Assembly (NCBI GenBank): GCA_021813265.1
Contig: JAKALF010000001.1
Coordinates: forward strand, 1 to 64,000
Source of the DNA: a bacterium
GTDB taxonomy: Bacteria; Patescibacteriota; Minisyncoccia; UBA6257; GWB1-50-10
Length of the DNA stretch: 64,000 bases
Direction: 5' to 3'
A program made the position numbers and the translations under genes. A model generated the notes under the pieces. The model was not told the DNA's origin, did no database searches, and saw only the letters and a program-made list of their open reading frames with translations. Of the stretch, positions 32,445 to 42,016 are shown one piece after another (positions within the stretch are counted from its first letter, which is position 1; each line of letters starts with the position of its first letter).

Positions 32445-33146
32445 CTATTTAAAAACTCTAAGGTCTATTTCTTCTACAACTCTTCCCTGTTGTTTTACGA
32501 TGATCTTATTATCGCTATATTTTTCGAATGATATTGAATAATCAACACTATCCTCTTTTTTTGCTCTATACTCGTCCACTATATTAGTAACATCTGGATC
32601 TATAACTGGGATCCAATTTAGACGGTATTCCTTATCACCATGAATAACTAGAGTGTAGTCATATCCTTCCCAAAATCTATCGATTAAGTCATAAGAATCT
32701 GTGGCAGAGTATCTATCTCTCGTCCGGCTTTCGAACAACGTAACCGAGTAAATTGGCTGAGGGATAAATTTTTCTTCAGTTGTTTTACCCGCTATTTTCC
32801 AGCACTTATTCTTTCTAGGAATTTCATATACTTTGCCGTGATAATCTTTTACTTTGTGTGGAACCAAAATATCTTGATTGTTTGTTAAAACAAATATTGA
32901 TTTTTTCCTACTAGTTCCCGGCTTTCCCCATGCTATAGTTATTGGATTGTTATAGACGTTAATTTGATCAAGCTCATCATCTGTTATAACCAAAAAATCT
33001 GTCGTTCCGGGTATCTTTACTACATCACTAACCTCTCGTTTTAATTGTAGTGCCCCGTGATATAACTTAAGCAGTGGTGTCCTGATTTTTTCTTTAGCAA
33101 CTACAAAAACTTTTTCTGCTTCGGGCGTAAAATTTAATGCATTCAT
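32445..33146 (-). CDS. Hypothetical protein, 233 residues
   Basis: Soluble, mostly beta and mixed structure; no known family. The start is supported by AAGGAGGATAGA six bases before the ATG. Some features: VVKIPGTTDFLVITDDELDQ, then ITIAWGKPGTSRKKSIFVLT. AT-rich relative to its neighbours and flanked by the 59-residue gene and IleRS. I cannot assign a function. Confidence 0.55.
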   Translation of the reverse strand: MNALNFTPEAEKVFVVAKEKIRTPLLKLYHGALQLKREVSDVVKIPGTTDFLVITDDELDQINVYNNPITIAWGKPGTSRKKSIFVLTNNQDILVPHKVKDYHGKVYEIPRKNKCWKIAGKTTEEKFIPQPIYSVTLFESRTRDRYSATDSYDLIDRFWEGYDYTLVIHGDKEYRLNWIPVIDPDVTNIVDEYRAKKEDSVDYSISFEKYSDNKIIVKQQGRVVEEIDLRVFK

Positions 33147-33335
33147 TCTATCCTCCTTAAATATTTTTAAATTATTTATTATTTACCTCATATCGTAGAC
33201 AACCTGCAAATGCAAAAGTCCACACCAAGCCAGCTTGTCTTGGGTATAAATAAATCACGGGAATTATCCACGAAACGAGATAAATAACGATTTTTTCAGT
33301 TTCTGAATAAAAAATAGCATAATATATTTTTTATG

Positions 33336-36300
33336 TCAAGCTTTCGCAATTCCAACCCACACCTTCTCTCCGTCAAACGCTGTATCAAGTTCAACCAGCA
33401 TTCTTTGAACGCGTTTCATGTAAATATGTTTCGCGCTTACCTGAGACGCTATCACAAGCTTATAAACTTCAAGAATCCTTTCGATATGGGGGGTTGTTTC
33501 AATAAAAAGCTCAATTGTTTCTCCCGCTTCAAGTTTCCCGTCTTGGCGAAGCCCCTGGACGGTTCGAACTAATTCTCTAAATATCCCCTCGTCTTTAAGC
33601 TCCTCGGTAATCTCGGTATCAAGTTTGAGCGACTCTTCAATGTCCTTCTCAAATAGAACGTCTTTCACGTTTACTTCGTCTTTTAAAATATCGAGAAATT
33701 GATGTTTTCCTTGAAGAGTCAAATCTTTTAGGGTAAGGGAAGAAAGGGGTTGTCTTACCTTTATACCGAGCTCCGCTCGTTTCGCGAGAGCGTCGCTTGC
33801 GACTTTTCTAACTGTTTCCATGAGAGAGATAAATTCCTTATTAGGTTTTTTTGTCGAAATTTCGGGCCATGTATCCATATGAACGGAAAGGGGTAACCCC
33901 TTTCCCCTGTTACGAAGCGACTGATACAAAGCTTCGGCAAAAAAGGGAGTAAAGGGAGCAATGAGTTTTGAGATTTGAAGAAGAACATATCCCAGCGTTT
34001 CGGAAGCCGAATTATAATCATTGGAATCTTCGGGTTTCTGGAGACGTTTCCTTGAACGCCTGATATACCACCTTGAAAAATCTCCGATAAAATTCTCAAT
34101 TATTCTTCCGGCCCCGCCTATATCATATCGCTCCAAATGTTCCGTTATGGATATAACGGTTTCGTCTAATAACTCTAAAATCCATGTATCTAAAATATGT
34201 CGAGATTTCGGCCTCCCCCCTATCACGCGCCCGCGATCCGCGTAGGTCTCAAAAAATATAAATGAGTTATATATGAGGAGAATAAACTGACGGAGGGTTT
34301 TTTGAAGGTCGGCTTCGTCAAATTTCTTGGGTTCTCCCGGAGGATTTACGGTGTAGAAATACCAGCGTACCGTATCGGCTCCATATTTTTCTACCATATC
34401 CCACGGACTCACGGTGTTCCCCTTGGACTTAGACATTTTCTGTCCATTTTTGTCGAGGATAAGGCCGAGAGAGATAACGTGACGATAGGGTTCTTGGTTC
34501 CCTAAAAGCACTGAAATCGCGAGAAGGGTGTAAAACCACCCTCGTGTTTGATCAATTCCCTCGCTGATATAATCGGCCGGAAAATATTGAGGAGTCTCGC
34601 GTTTTTTTCTATCGGTAAAAGGAAAATGATCTTGAGCAAAAGGCATAGCTCCGGAATCAAACCAAACGTCAAGCACCTCGGGAACTCTCCGCATAATTCC
34701 CTTTTCACAGGCTTTACAGGAGAAAGTAACATCATCAATGAAGGGCTTATGAAGATCGAACGCCCCCGTATCATCCCGTGGAACCATCTTACACGAAAGA
34801 GCTTTAACCTCGGCGTTTCCAAAATAATGACGTTTTTTTCCCTCCCATGCCTTTAGGGAATCGGTGGGTATCCAACCCCTTAAAACACTCTCAAGCATCC
34901 AAAGAACATCTCCGTGACTTATAATCACGAGAGTTTTCCTGGAATAGGTTTTCTCCATTTCCTTGATAAAGGAAAACACTCGTTTCCGGACGTCGGTAAG
35001 AGACTCGCCGTTCGGATAACGCTTTATAAATCTTTCGGCTCTTGATCCAAAAAGTTCGTGGTTTCGAGAAAGAGGACTTCCATTAAAATCGCCCGAGTCG
35101 ACTTCTCTTAAACGCTCGTCAAAACGCGCGTCTTGTATCCCAAGCTTTTCCGAAATAATATCGGCGCTCTCTTTAGTTCGCGTCATATCGGAGGAATATA
35201 TGACATGAGGCTTGTGTCGCTTCAATATCCTTGCCGCTTTTTCAATTTCCACTCTTCCTTTTAGGGTAATGTGGCACGGTTCTTTTTCCGGCCACGAGCT
35301 CAAGATGTTTTTCACGTTATTTTCCGCCTCTCCATGGCGAATCAAGATATACGTGTTCCCGCTTGATGTCTGAAGACGCGCGAGCTCATCCACGCTTTCG
35401 CATACGTGAGTTTTGCGGCAAATATCACACTCCCAAATAGGGAGCGGAGTTCCCCAATATCGAGAACGCGAAATCGCCCAATCTTTTACCTCCCTCAACC
35501 ATTCTCCAAATCTTCCATCTTTTATATACTCGGGAATCCAATCAACGCGGGAATTCGCGGAAAGAAGATCGGCTCTCAAAGAACTCATGGAGATAAACCA
35601 GGAATCGCGGGCGTAGTATAAAAGAGAAGAAGAACATCTCCAACAGAAAGGATACTCATGGTTATAATCCTCGGTTCTAAGAAAGAAATTTTTGGATTTT
35701 AAATGATCAAAAATTACTCCTTCGGTTTCTCTGGATTTTACGTACATGCCCGCCAAACCTGGAACGTTATCCATAAATTTCCCCTGCTCATCAACGGTAT
35801 GGTATTGAGGCAACCCGATTTCTTTTCCGAGCGCGTAGTCATCCTCTCCATACATTACGGCGGTGTGAACGATACCCGTTCCATCCGTTGTTGTTACAAA
35901 ATCAGCGGAATATATCGTATACGACGTGTTCGTCTTAAGTTTTGAAACCTCGAAAAGAGGAGTGTACGTCAGTCCCAAAAGATCGGACCCTTTAACTTCC
36001 TCTATTTCTTCAATTGATCCATCGGGGAAAAGTTTTTGAAGGAGATCTTTTCCTAAAATATACACTTCTCCGCTTTCTTTATGTTTTGCTAGGGAATACG
36101 CTATGTCCTTTCCCGCGGCAAGCGCAACATTTCCGGGGAGCGTCCAAGGAGTCGTGGTCCAGGAGAGAATATAGGTGTTACGATCCGAGACGAAGTTCCC
36201 TATCTTCTGTCCTTCTGAAAGTCTAAATTTTATATAGACTGAGGTATCGGTAATTTCTCTGTATCCTAAAGCAAGCTCGTGGGATGAAAGTCCCGTTCCG

Positions 36301-36881
36301 CAACGCGGACACCATGGAACAACCTTGTGTCCCTTGTATAGAAGCTCTTTTTTTGAAATCTGTTTTAAAATCCACCAGATGGATTCCATATATGAATTTT
36401 CATAGGTGATATAGGGATGTTTCATATCAAGCCAAAATCCTATACGCTCCGTAAGGCGCTCCCATTCATCCTTATATCTCCAGACAGACTCCCTGCATTT
36501 CGCGTTAAACGCGGCAATGCCGTATTCTTCCACTTGATTCTTTGAGGTAAGTCCGAGTTCTTTTTCAACCTCTATTTCAACCGGAAGACCGTGAGTATCC
36601 CATCCTCCCTTTCTTGGAACATGAAATCCCCGCATGGTTTTGTAGCGCAAGATAATGTCCTTAAACGATCGTGCCAAGACATGGTGAATTCCCGGATGTC
36701 CGTTAGCGGTCGGGGGGCCTTCATAAAAAACGAATACGCGTTTTTTCTTTGGAAAGAACGTTGAAAAAACGTTCTTCTTTTTTTGAGACACGGTTTTTTC
36801 AAAAACATCATGCTTTCTCCAAAATTCCAGCACGCGATGTTCGGTATCGGGAAGTGAAAATGGTCCTTGTTTCTTAAGCAT
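33336..36881 (-). CDS. ileS: Isoleucine-tRNA ligase with inserted histidine-phosphatase domain
   Basis: Charges tRNA-Ile and edits Val. About 1181 residues against a usual 1040 or so. Normal parts: HIGH-type box GHPGIHHVLARSF, editing domain WTTTPWTLPGNVALA, KMSKS box GQKMSKSKGN and WFDSGAMPFAQ. Between DELARLQ and DLHKPFIDD, where other IleRS have a few residues, it carries about 195 extra residues forming a complete phosphoglycerate-mutase-type histidine phosphatase: catalytic RHGEAENN, TRTKESADI, the acid region ERLREVDSGDFNG and ISHGDVLWML. The fused gene is uninterrupted. The ATG at 36879-36881 is where the family starts. Three C-terminal domains follow normally. The zinc finger at the end seems absent. 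Confidence 0.92.
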   Translation of the reverse strand: MLKKQGPFSLPDTEHRVLEFWRKHDVFEKTVSQKKKNVFSTFFPKKKRVFVFYEGPPTANGHPGIHHVLARSFKDIILRYKTMRGFHVPRKGGWDTHGLPVEIEVEKELGLTSKNQVEEYGIAAFNAKCRESVWRYKDEWERLTERIGFWLDMKHPYITYENSYMESIWWILKQISKKELLYKGHKVVPWCPRCGTGLSSHELALGYREITDTSVYIKFRLSEGQKIGNFVSDRNTYILSWTTTPWTLPGNVALAAGKDIAYSLAKHKESGEVYILGKDLLQKLFPDGSIEEIEEVKGSDLLGLTYTPLFEVSKLKTNTSYTIYSADFVTTTDGTGIVHTAVMYGEDDYALGKEIGLPQYHTVDEQGKFMDNVPGLAGMYVKSRETEGVIFDHLKSKNFFLRTEDYNHEYPFCWRCSSSLLYYARDSWFISMSSLRADLLSANSRVDWIPEYIKDGRFGEWLREVKDWAISRSRYWGTPLPIWECDICRKTHVCESVDELARLQTSSGNTYILIRHGEAENNVKNILSSWPEKEPCHITLKGRVEIEKAARILKRHKPHVIYSSDMTRTKESADIISEKLGIQDARFDERLREVDSGDFNGSPLSRNHELFGSRAERFIKRYPNGESLTDVRKRVFSFIKEMEKTYSRKTLVIISHGDVLWMLESVLRGWIPTDSLKAWEGKKRHYFGNAEVKALSCKMVPRDDTGAFDLHKPFIDDVTFSCKACEKGIMRRVPEVLDVWFDSGAMPFAQDHFPFTDRKKRETPQYFPADYISEGIDQTRGWFYTLLAISVLLGNQEPYRHVISLGLILDKNGQKMSKSKGNTVSPWDMVEKYGADTVRWYFYTVNPPGEPKKFDEADLQKTLRQFILLIYNSFIFFETYADRGRVIGGRPKSRHILDTWILELLDETVISITEHLERYDIGGAGRIIENFIGDFSRWYIRRSRKRLQKPEDSNDYNSASETLGYVLLQISKLIAPFTPFFAEALYQSLRNRGKGLPLSVHMDTWPEISTKKPNKEFISLMETVRKVASDALAKRAELGIKVRQPLSSLTLKDLTLQGKHQFLDILKDEVNVKDVLFEKDIEESLKLDTEITEELKDEGIFRELVRTVQGLRQDGKLEAGETIELFIETTPHIERILEVYKLVIASQVSAKHIYMKRVQRMLVELDTAFDGEKVWVGIAKA

Positions 36882-36968
36882 ACGCGATGCATCTATAGTA
36901 ATAAAAAATACGGACAAACGCCACTTTTACGCGTTCCCAAAATCATAAAAAAGCACCATAATGATATT

Positions 36969-37916
36969 ATGATGGCATTTCTCATTTTGCTGCTTTTTAT
37001 TCTGTTTTATCTCCTCGGTAAATCAGCGGATCTTGTCGTTCTTCAAGTAAAAGGACTGGGGGAACGTTTCGGCATTCCCCTTTCATTTCTTGGAATCATC
37101 TTAGGTCTTTTGACTTCCGTGCCGGAACTTTCAGTTGGGATCAACGCGCTCCTCGAAAACGCGGTCGCGGTTTCGGTCGGGAATCTCTTTGGAGGAGTTA
37201 TAGTCCTTTTCGGTCTTATCTACGGGGGAGGAATTATATTAAACAGAAAAACAAAAACGGACGGGAAAATCTGGCACATTATCCCCTTTTTCTCCTATAT
37301 TCTCCTCGCTATTATCTTTGGAATTACGGGAACAATAACCGAGGTGGAGGGAGGAATTCTCATGGCGGGATATCTTGCCTTCATATTTTTCCTCTATCTC
37401 AAAGGAGAGAAAAAACAATCAGACCATCACTTCAAAAGAACTCCCATTTCTCTTACAAAAAGTGTTTTGATCGTCATCGCGGGTCTTCTTGGAGTAATCG
37501 TTCTTTCAAAACTTATTGTCTTTCTCTCGCTTGAATTTATAAAAGATTTTCATATTCCTGAATTTCTTACTGGGTTTCTTGTGTTTTCCATAGGAACAAA
37601 TCTGCCTGAAGTCACTATTACCATACGATCATGGCGAAAACATATCAAAGATTTGTCAGTTGCGAATATCTACGGATCGGCAATCGCCAACATCTTTATC
37701 ATAGGCCTTCTCGCCTTTTTAAAACCCATACCTATACAAACAGGGATGTCATATTACGCGATGGCTGTAGCGTTTCTCGTACTATTTATTCTCACGGTGT
37801 TTTTTTATAAAAGCGACAAAAAACTCACGCGACCCGAGGGTTTCGCTCTTCTTGGTTTCTACGTCCTTTCCGTTGGAACTGAACTTATCTTGTTCATTCT
37901 CGGAAAAATGGGGTAA
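36969..37916 (+). CDS. Sodium/calcium exchanger-type cation antiporter (CaCA)
   Basis: 315 residues, ten to eleven predicted helices, with two alpha repeats: GLLTSVPELSVGINALLENA followed by SVGNLFGG, and GTNLPEVTITIRSW followed by SVANIYGSAIANIF. The TSVPE and GTNLPE motifs carry the ion-binding glutamates and asparagines. Likely exchanges Na+, H+ or K+ for Ca2+ across the membrane; the ion cannot be told. The ATG at 36969 opens the first helix; an in-frame start 34 codons earlier lies inside the ileS region. Single gene, convergent with nothing close; the sigma gene starts 48 bases after. Confidence 0.88.
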   Translation: MMAFLILLLFILFYLLGKSADLVVLQVKGLGERFGIPLSFLGIILGLLTSVPELSVGINALLENAVAVSVGNLFGGVIVLFGLIYGGGIILNRKTKTDGKIWHIIPFFSYILLAIIFGITGTITEVEGGILMAGYLAFIFFLYLKGEKKQSDHHFKRTPISLTKSVLIVIAGLLGVIVLSKLIVFLSLEFIKDFHIPEFLTGFLVFSIGTNLPEVTITIRSWRKHIKDLSVANIYGSAIANIFIIGLLAFLKPIPIQTGMSYYAMAVAFLVLFILTVFFYKSDKKLTRPEGFALLGFYVLSVGTELILFILGKMG

Positions 37917-37964
37917 TATGAAAGAAAGAGGTTTTAATGTATGTATTAGAAACGTACCTCGCCT

Positions 37965-38540
37965 ATGAAAAAAAGGGAGCATTATTCGGAAAAAACGGAT
38001 GAAGAACTGATTACGCTCACGCTCCAAGATAACAAGTATTATCTGTACCTTATGGAACGCTATGAAAAAAAGCTTCTTCGGTACATTATGAGAATTTCAT
38101 CGCTCCAAAAAGAAGACGCTGAAGACGTGCTCCAAGAAACCTTTATCAAGGCGTATAAAAACATGAATGACTTCGATGTTTCACTGAAGTTTTCTTCGTG
38201 GATTTACAGAATAACGCATAATGAAACTATCAATTTTCTGAGGAAAAACCGGGTAATTAAAAACGCCATCAACAACGCTTTCAATGAAGAGGAAATTGGA
38301 AGTCTTGTTTCGGAAATAAATCAGGAGGAGGAGTTTGAAAATAACGCGCTGAAAGGTCGGGTTCAGGAAATTCTTAACGCCATGGACGAAAAATATAAGA
38401 CGGTTCTTGTTTTAAAATTCATAGAAGAAAAGAGTTACAAAGAAATTTCCGACATTCTTCAAAAACCTTCGGGGACTATTGCTACCCTGATTAACAGAGC
38501 GAAAAAACAATTCAGAGAGCTTGCGGACGCCAATTTTTAA
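37965..38540 (+). CDS. ECF-type RNA polymerase sigma factor (second)
   Basis: 191 residues. Sigma2 region: LQDNKYYLYLMERYEKKLLR, EDAEDVLQETFIKAYKNM, FSSWIYRITHNETINFLR. Sigma4 region: ALKGRVQEILNAMDEKYKTV, SYKEISDILQKPSGTIATLI. Clearly a separate ECF group from the one at 13678, as it has an acidic loop (NNAFNEEEIGSLVSEINQEE) between the domains. A membrane protein gene two bases downstream is probably its partner. Confidence 0.92.
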   Translation: MKKREHYSEKTDEELITLTLQDNKYYLYLMERYEKKLLRYIMRISSLQKEDAEDVLQETFIKAYKNMNDFDVSLKFSSWIYRITHNETINFLRKNRVIKNAINNAFNEEEIGSLVSEINQEEEFENNALKGRVQEILNAMDEKYKTVLVLKFIEEKSYKEISDILQKPSGTIATLINRAKKQFRELADANF

Positions 38541-38542
38541 CC

Positions 38543-39286
38543 ATGACTCTAAGCGAAAAAACATTTGAAAAGATAGGGAAAGAAGAGATAACGCCAATTG
38601 CGAAATGGAAATTCTTCCTAAAAAACGTCGCGGTTTGGACGACGGGTGTTTTTGTCATCATCGCGGGAGGAATAGTAACCGCCCTCACCATCTATCGGGT
38701 AAGGGACAGCGACTGGGGGGTGTATAAAAACCTCGGAGAAAGTCCTTTTATCTATACGATTCGCATCCTTCCATATGTTTGGATTATAGTCGTCATCCTC
38801 TTTATCGCCATAGCGTATTACAACGTACGCAACACAAAGGGCGGATATCGGTACGCGACTCACATCATCGTGTTTGGAAGTATTTTTGGATCGTTGCTTC
38901 TTGGAACCGCCTTCTTTTCTTTAGGATTCGGAGAACATATTGACGCTCAAATAGGAATATCAGTCCCCGCGTATGAATATCTTGGATATAACAAGCAAAA
39001 GATCTGGACGAATCCTGGCGAGGGTTTGCTTTCAGGCCAAATTATCGCTCTAAGAAACAGCTCTTCCAGCTTCATAATTAGGGATTTTACGGGGAAACCG
39101 TGGGTAATATATAGCGACCCTAACGCGCGATGGGACGCTTTCGTGCTCCCCAGGGTTGGGGAACAGATAAAGATTATAGGAAAACAAGAAACCCACGACA
39201 TATTCTTTGCAAGTGAAATACGCCCCTGGAAATCTCTAAGCGACCCCAACGAAAGAAAAATATTTTACCTGCGTACTACTAAGTGA
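38543..39286 (+). CDS. Membrane protein of the second ECF module
   Basis: 247 residues with three transmembrane helices (FLKNVAVWTTGVFVIIAGGI, IRILPYVWIIVVILFIAIAY, HIIVFGSIFGSLLLGTAFFS) and an outer C-terminal domain of about 115 residues (LSGQIIALRNSSSSFIIRDF). It is two bases after the sigma gene, the position of an anti-sigma or signal-transducing partner, but no known anti-sigma motif is present in the short cytoplasmic N-terminus. The outer domain may sense the environment; its fold resembles an OB-like barrel by pattern only. Confidence 0.6.
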   Translation: MTLSEKTFEKIGKEEITPIAKWKFFLKNVAVWTTGVFVIIAGGIVTALTIYRVRDSDWGVYKNLGESPFIYTIRILPYVWIIVVILFIAIAYYNVRNTKGGYRYATHIIVFGSIFGSLLLGTAFFSLGFGEHIDAQIGISVPAYEYLGYNKQKIWTNPGEGLLSGQIIALRNSSSSFIIRDFTGKPWVIYSDPNARWDAFVLPRVGEQIKIIGKQETHDIFFASEIRPWKSLSDPNERKIFYLRTTK

Positions 39287-39564
39287 GGCCCCAAAAAATA
39301 TTCAACTCTGGGGCGGAAAAGGTCGAAAAGCAATATTCTTGTTGGTGCGGTATATCACTCATTAAATAACACTTACAATTAAAGGACTTCCTCCAATCAT
39401 ATCTATATATCATCAAAGGAGGGTCATATACTAGCCAAATTATACGTAAGAATGAATGAGAAAAAAACGCGCTAATAATATAACGGCTCATGACGTAGGG
39501 TAAAAAAACACACAACATACACAGAGGGACAAAAACAAAAGCCTCGAACCTGCGGGGCTTTTGT
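39287..39564. other. Intergenic stretch with terminators
   Basis: No gene seen. Just after the membrane protein stop, GGCCCC and GGGGC form a loose hairpin. At 39536-39563 CAAAAGCC / GGCTTTTG with a 12-base loop forms a terminator usable by argS (minus strand) or by the plus-strand module. Confidence 0.5.
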
Positions 39565-41163
39565 TTACATTTTTTTAAGAAAGGAAATTCCTAAAACAGA
39601 AAAGAGGTTTTTGAAAACAATCAAGGTGGCGGAGATAAGAGTCAGACGAGCGCGAACGACGTTCTTTTCTTCTCCCAAAACCCGTTCTTTTTCATAGAAG
39701 CCGTGAAAAACCTTGGCAAGCTCAAGAGCGTACTGGGTAAGGCGGCGGATGTTGTAACTTGAGGAAACGCTCAAAATAATTTCGGGAAATTGCGCGAGGG
39801 TTTTCATAAGACGGATATCTTCTTCCGTTGAAAGAACGGCAAGATCGGAAAGATCGGGAATAGCTGGTTTTTTGACTTTCCGCATAATGCTCTTGGCGCG
39901 TACGGCGGCATATTGGACATAGAATACGGGGTTTTTTAGTGTCCGTTCTTTCGCGAGAGACATATCAAAATCCATATGCGTTTCTGGAGTAATCATGAGA
40001 AAGAAAAAACGCGCGGAATCTTTCCCCACCTCATCAACAAGCTCCTCAAAGGTAACAAACATACCCTTTCGCTTCGACATCTTTACCTCTCTTCCGTTCT
40101 CTAAAAGACGTACCGCTTGCGTTATCATAACATCGGATTTTTGGATGCCAACCATGCTCGCGACGGCCTGAATACGAGCCATATATCCATGGTGATCGGG
40201 GCCTAAGATAAGGATTTTTGAATCAAATCCGCGCTTTTTCGTTTCAAGGTAATGCCCGGCATCGGCAAGAAAATAGGTTGGAACTCCGTCTTTTTTCAAA
40301 ACCACTCGATCTTTATCATCCCCGTACTCGGTTGTTTTGAGCCATAGAGCTCCATCGGATTCATAAATAGACCGGTTTTTTTGAAAAAGCGACAAAGCCT
40401 TTTTAACATACCCCTTCCCGTGAATATCATTGTCCTCGGATGTATAGCGATCAAAATATATGCCCGCTTTCTTTTCAATAACATTCCGTGTCGCTTTCAA
40501 AAAATCTTTCGCGGCCCGCTTCCCAAGCTTCAAAGGATCGTGTTTTAAGCGTTTAACGATAGCTACGTGAGCACGAGCCCAATAATCTACGTATTCTCCT
40601 TTGTAAAATGTTTCTTCGTAAGGAATGAGGCGAGACGCGGCGAGAATGGAATTACCCAATGTTTCAATCTGATTTCCCGTGTCGTTTACATAATATTCCT
40701 TTTCAACGTCAAAACCCGACATCTGAAGAACGTTTCCCAAAACATCTCCTAAGAATCCTCCTCTTCCATTTGCGAGGGTAAGGGGACCGGTTGGATTAGC
40801 TGATATAAATTCAATTTGAACCTTTTTTCTTCGACTTCGGGAAATTTTTCGTTTCCCGTATCGATCTCCCTCCTTTAGAATAAATTTGAGTTCACGAAAA
40901 AATACCTCAGGTTTTACCCACATATTCACGAACCCGGGAGCTTTTGCTTCAACGCGATCAAAAATATCAGAGGTTGTGTTAAGATACGAGGCGAGTTCTT
41001 CCGCCATGTCAATGGGAGAGATATGTTTTTCCTTAGCGAGCAAAAAAGCAACCGTTGTGCTGTAGTGGCCCAATGATTCATGTTCGGGAACGGAAATATC
41101 GATATCCACGGAATTTCCTGAAAAATTCCGTATAACGCGAGTAATATTTTCTTTGATACTCAT
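39565..41163 (-). CDS. argS: Arginine-tRNA ligase
   Basis: Charges tRNA-Arg. 532 residues, class I: the HIGH-like box is in NPTGPLTLANGRGGFLGD, and the KMSK region SKRKGMFVTFEELVDEVG is the ArgRS variant. YYVNDTGNQIETLGNSI, AGHYLETKKRGFDSKIL, and the C-terminal DALR domain (ALELAKVFHGFYEKERVL) are normal. The N-terminal additional domain is short, about 90 residues. It is divergent from smpB. Confidence 0.95.
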   Translation of the reverse strand: MSIKENITRVIRNFSGNSVDIDISVPEHESLGHYSTTVAFLLAKEKHISPIDMAEELASYLNTTSDIFDRVEAKAPGFVNMWVKPEVFFRELKFILKEGDRYGKRKISRSRRKKVQIEFISANPTGPLTLANGRGGFLGDVLGNVLQMSGFDVEKEYYVNDTGNQIETLGNSILAASRLIPYEETFYKGEYVDYWARAHVAIVKRLKHDPLKLGKRAAKDFLKATRNVIEKKAGIYFDRYTSEDNDIHGKGYVKKALSLFQKNRSIYESDGALWLKTTEYGDDKDRVVLKKDGVPTYFLADAGHYLETKKRGFDSKILILGPDHHGYMARIQAVASMVGIQKSDVMITQAVRLLENGREVKMSKRKGMFVTFEELVDEVGKDSARFFFLMITPETHMDFDMSLAKERTLKNPVFYVQYAAVRAKSIMRKVKKPAIPDLSDLAVLSTEEDIRLMKTLAQFPEIILSVSSSYNIRRLTQYALELAKVFHGFYEKERVLGEEKNVVRARLTLISATLIVFKNLFSVLGISFLKKM

Positions 41164-41205
41164 TGAATAGAAGTATAGCGGAAATATGCTAATCTAAAAA
41201 CACCC

Positions 41206-41649
41206 ATGAAATACCTTTCCGAAAACAAAAACGCGTATATTGAGTATGAGATACTCTCTACGTATGAAGCGGGTATTGAGCTTTTAGGAAGTGAAGTAAA
41301 ATCCATCATGTCGCGCGGGGTAAGTCTGAGAGGAGTATATGCTGTCTTGAAAAACAACGAAGTCTGGGTTATAAACTGCGACATCTCCCCCTATCAACCC
41401 AAAAACACGCCTCAAGAATACAATACCAAACGAAGCAGAAAACTGCTTCTTCATAAGTCGGAGATAAAAGAACTCATTGGAAAAACCAAAGAAAAGGGGT
41501 TGACGCTTATCCCTCTTCGGATGTATAAAAAAGGAAGCAGGGTAAAGATAGAGATCGGACTTGCGAGACATAGAAAAAAATGGGACAAGCGGGAGGTAAT
41601 AAGAAAGCGGGAGATGGAAAGAGAGATTCGAAGAGAAACGAGACTGTAG
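41206..41649 (+). CDS. smpB: SsrA-binding protein SmpB
   Basis: 147-residue protein that carries tmRNA to stalled ribosomes. Characteristic: NKNAYIEYEILSTYEAGIEL, GSEVKSIMSRGVSLRG, CDISPYQ, RKLLLHKSEI and the basic C-terminal tail KKWDKREVIRKREMEREI that reads the empty A site. The tmRNA gene starts 16 bases downstream on the same strand, so the two partners are transcribed together or in tandem. Confidence 0.97.
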   Translation: MKYLSENKNAYIEYEILSTYEAGIELLGSEVKSIMSRGVSLRGVYAVLKNNEVWVINCDISPYQPKNTPQEYNTKRSRKLLLHKSEIKELIGKTKEKGLTLIPLRMYKKGSRVKIEIGLARHRKKWDKREVIRKREMEREIRRETRL

Positions 41650-41665
41650 CGTTAAAAACATATAA

Positions 41666-42016
41666 GGGGATGTCGGGCTTCGATAAAGTGTGTCTGGATA
41701 TGCTGCAAGCTGAGCTGATTGACTCATACATCCAATCAAAACAAATAACTGTCAAAAACACAGTTAGGACGCCCGCTTTTGCGTTTGCATAAGTGAACGT
41801 CTTCTCTTATCATTTAAGATTAGAGCATCAGTCCCCGAATCTTCATAGGGGAACCACTGGTGTTATACATGAAGATCGCCGAATATCGCGGTTAATTAGT
41901 TCTACCGCCTTCGGTTAATAATTAAAGAACTAAATTCTGTTTCTTTTGAAACTAAGCTTGTAGAGTGCGTATTCAAAACATTTTAGATGGCGGTTCAACT
42001 CCGCCCATCTCCACCA
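41666..42016 (+). ncRNA. ssrA: Transfer-messenger RNA (tmRNA)
   Basis: 351 bases directly after smpB. The tRNA-like ends are complementary: GGGGATG at the 5' end and CATCTCC before A and CCA; the T-arm reads GGCGGTTCAACTCCGCC. Internal frame: after AATAACT, the resume codon GTC at 41751 opens VKNTVRTPAFAFA and TAA at 41790-41792, a 13-residue degradation tag ending with hydrophobic and alanine residues as expected. The first tag residue added from tRNA would be Ala. Rescues ribosomes with SmpB. Confidence 0.95.

Noticed and set aside
41580..41792. An open plus-strand frame of about 70 codons after smpB
   Set aside because: It covers the 5' half of the tmRNA; only its last 13 codons (the tag) are translated.
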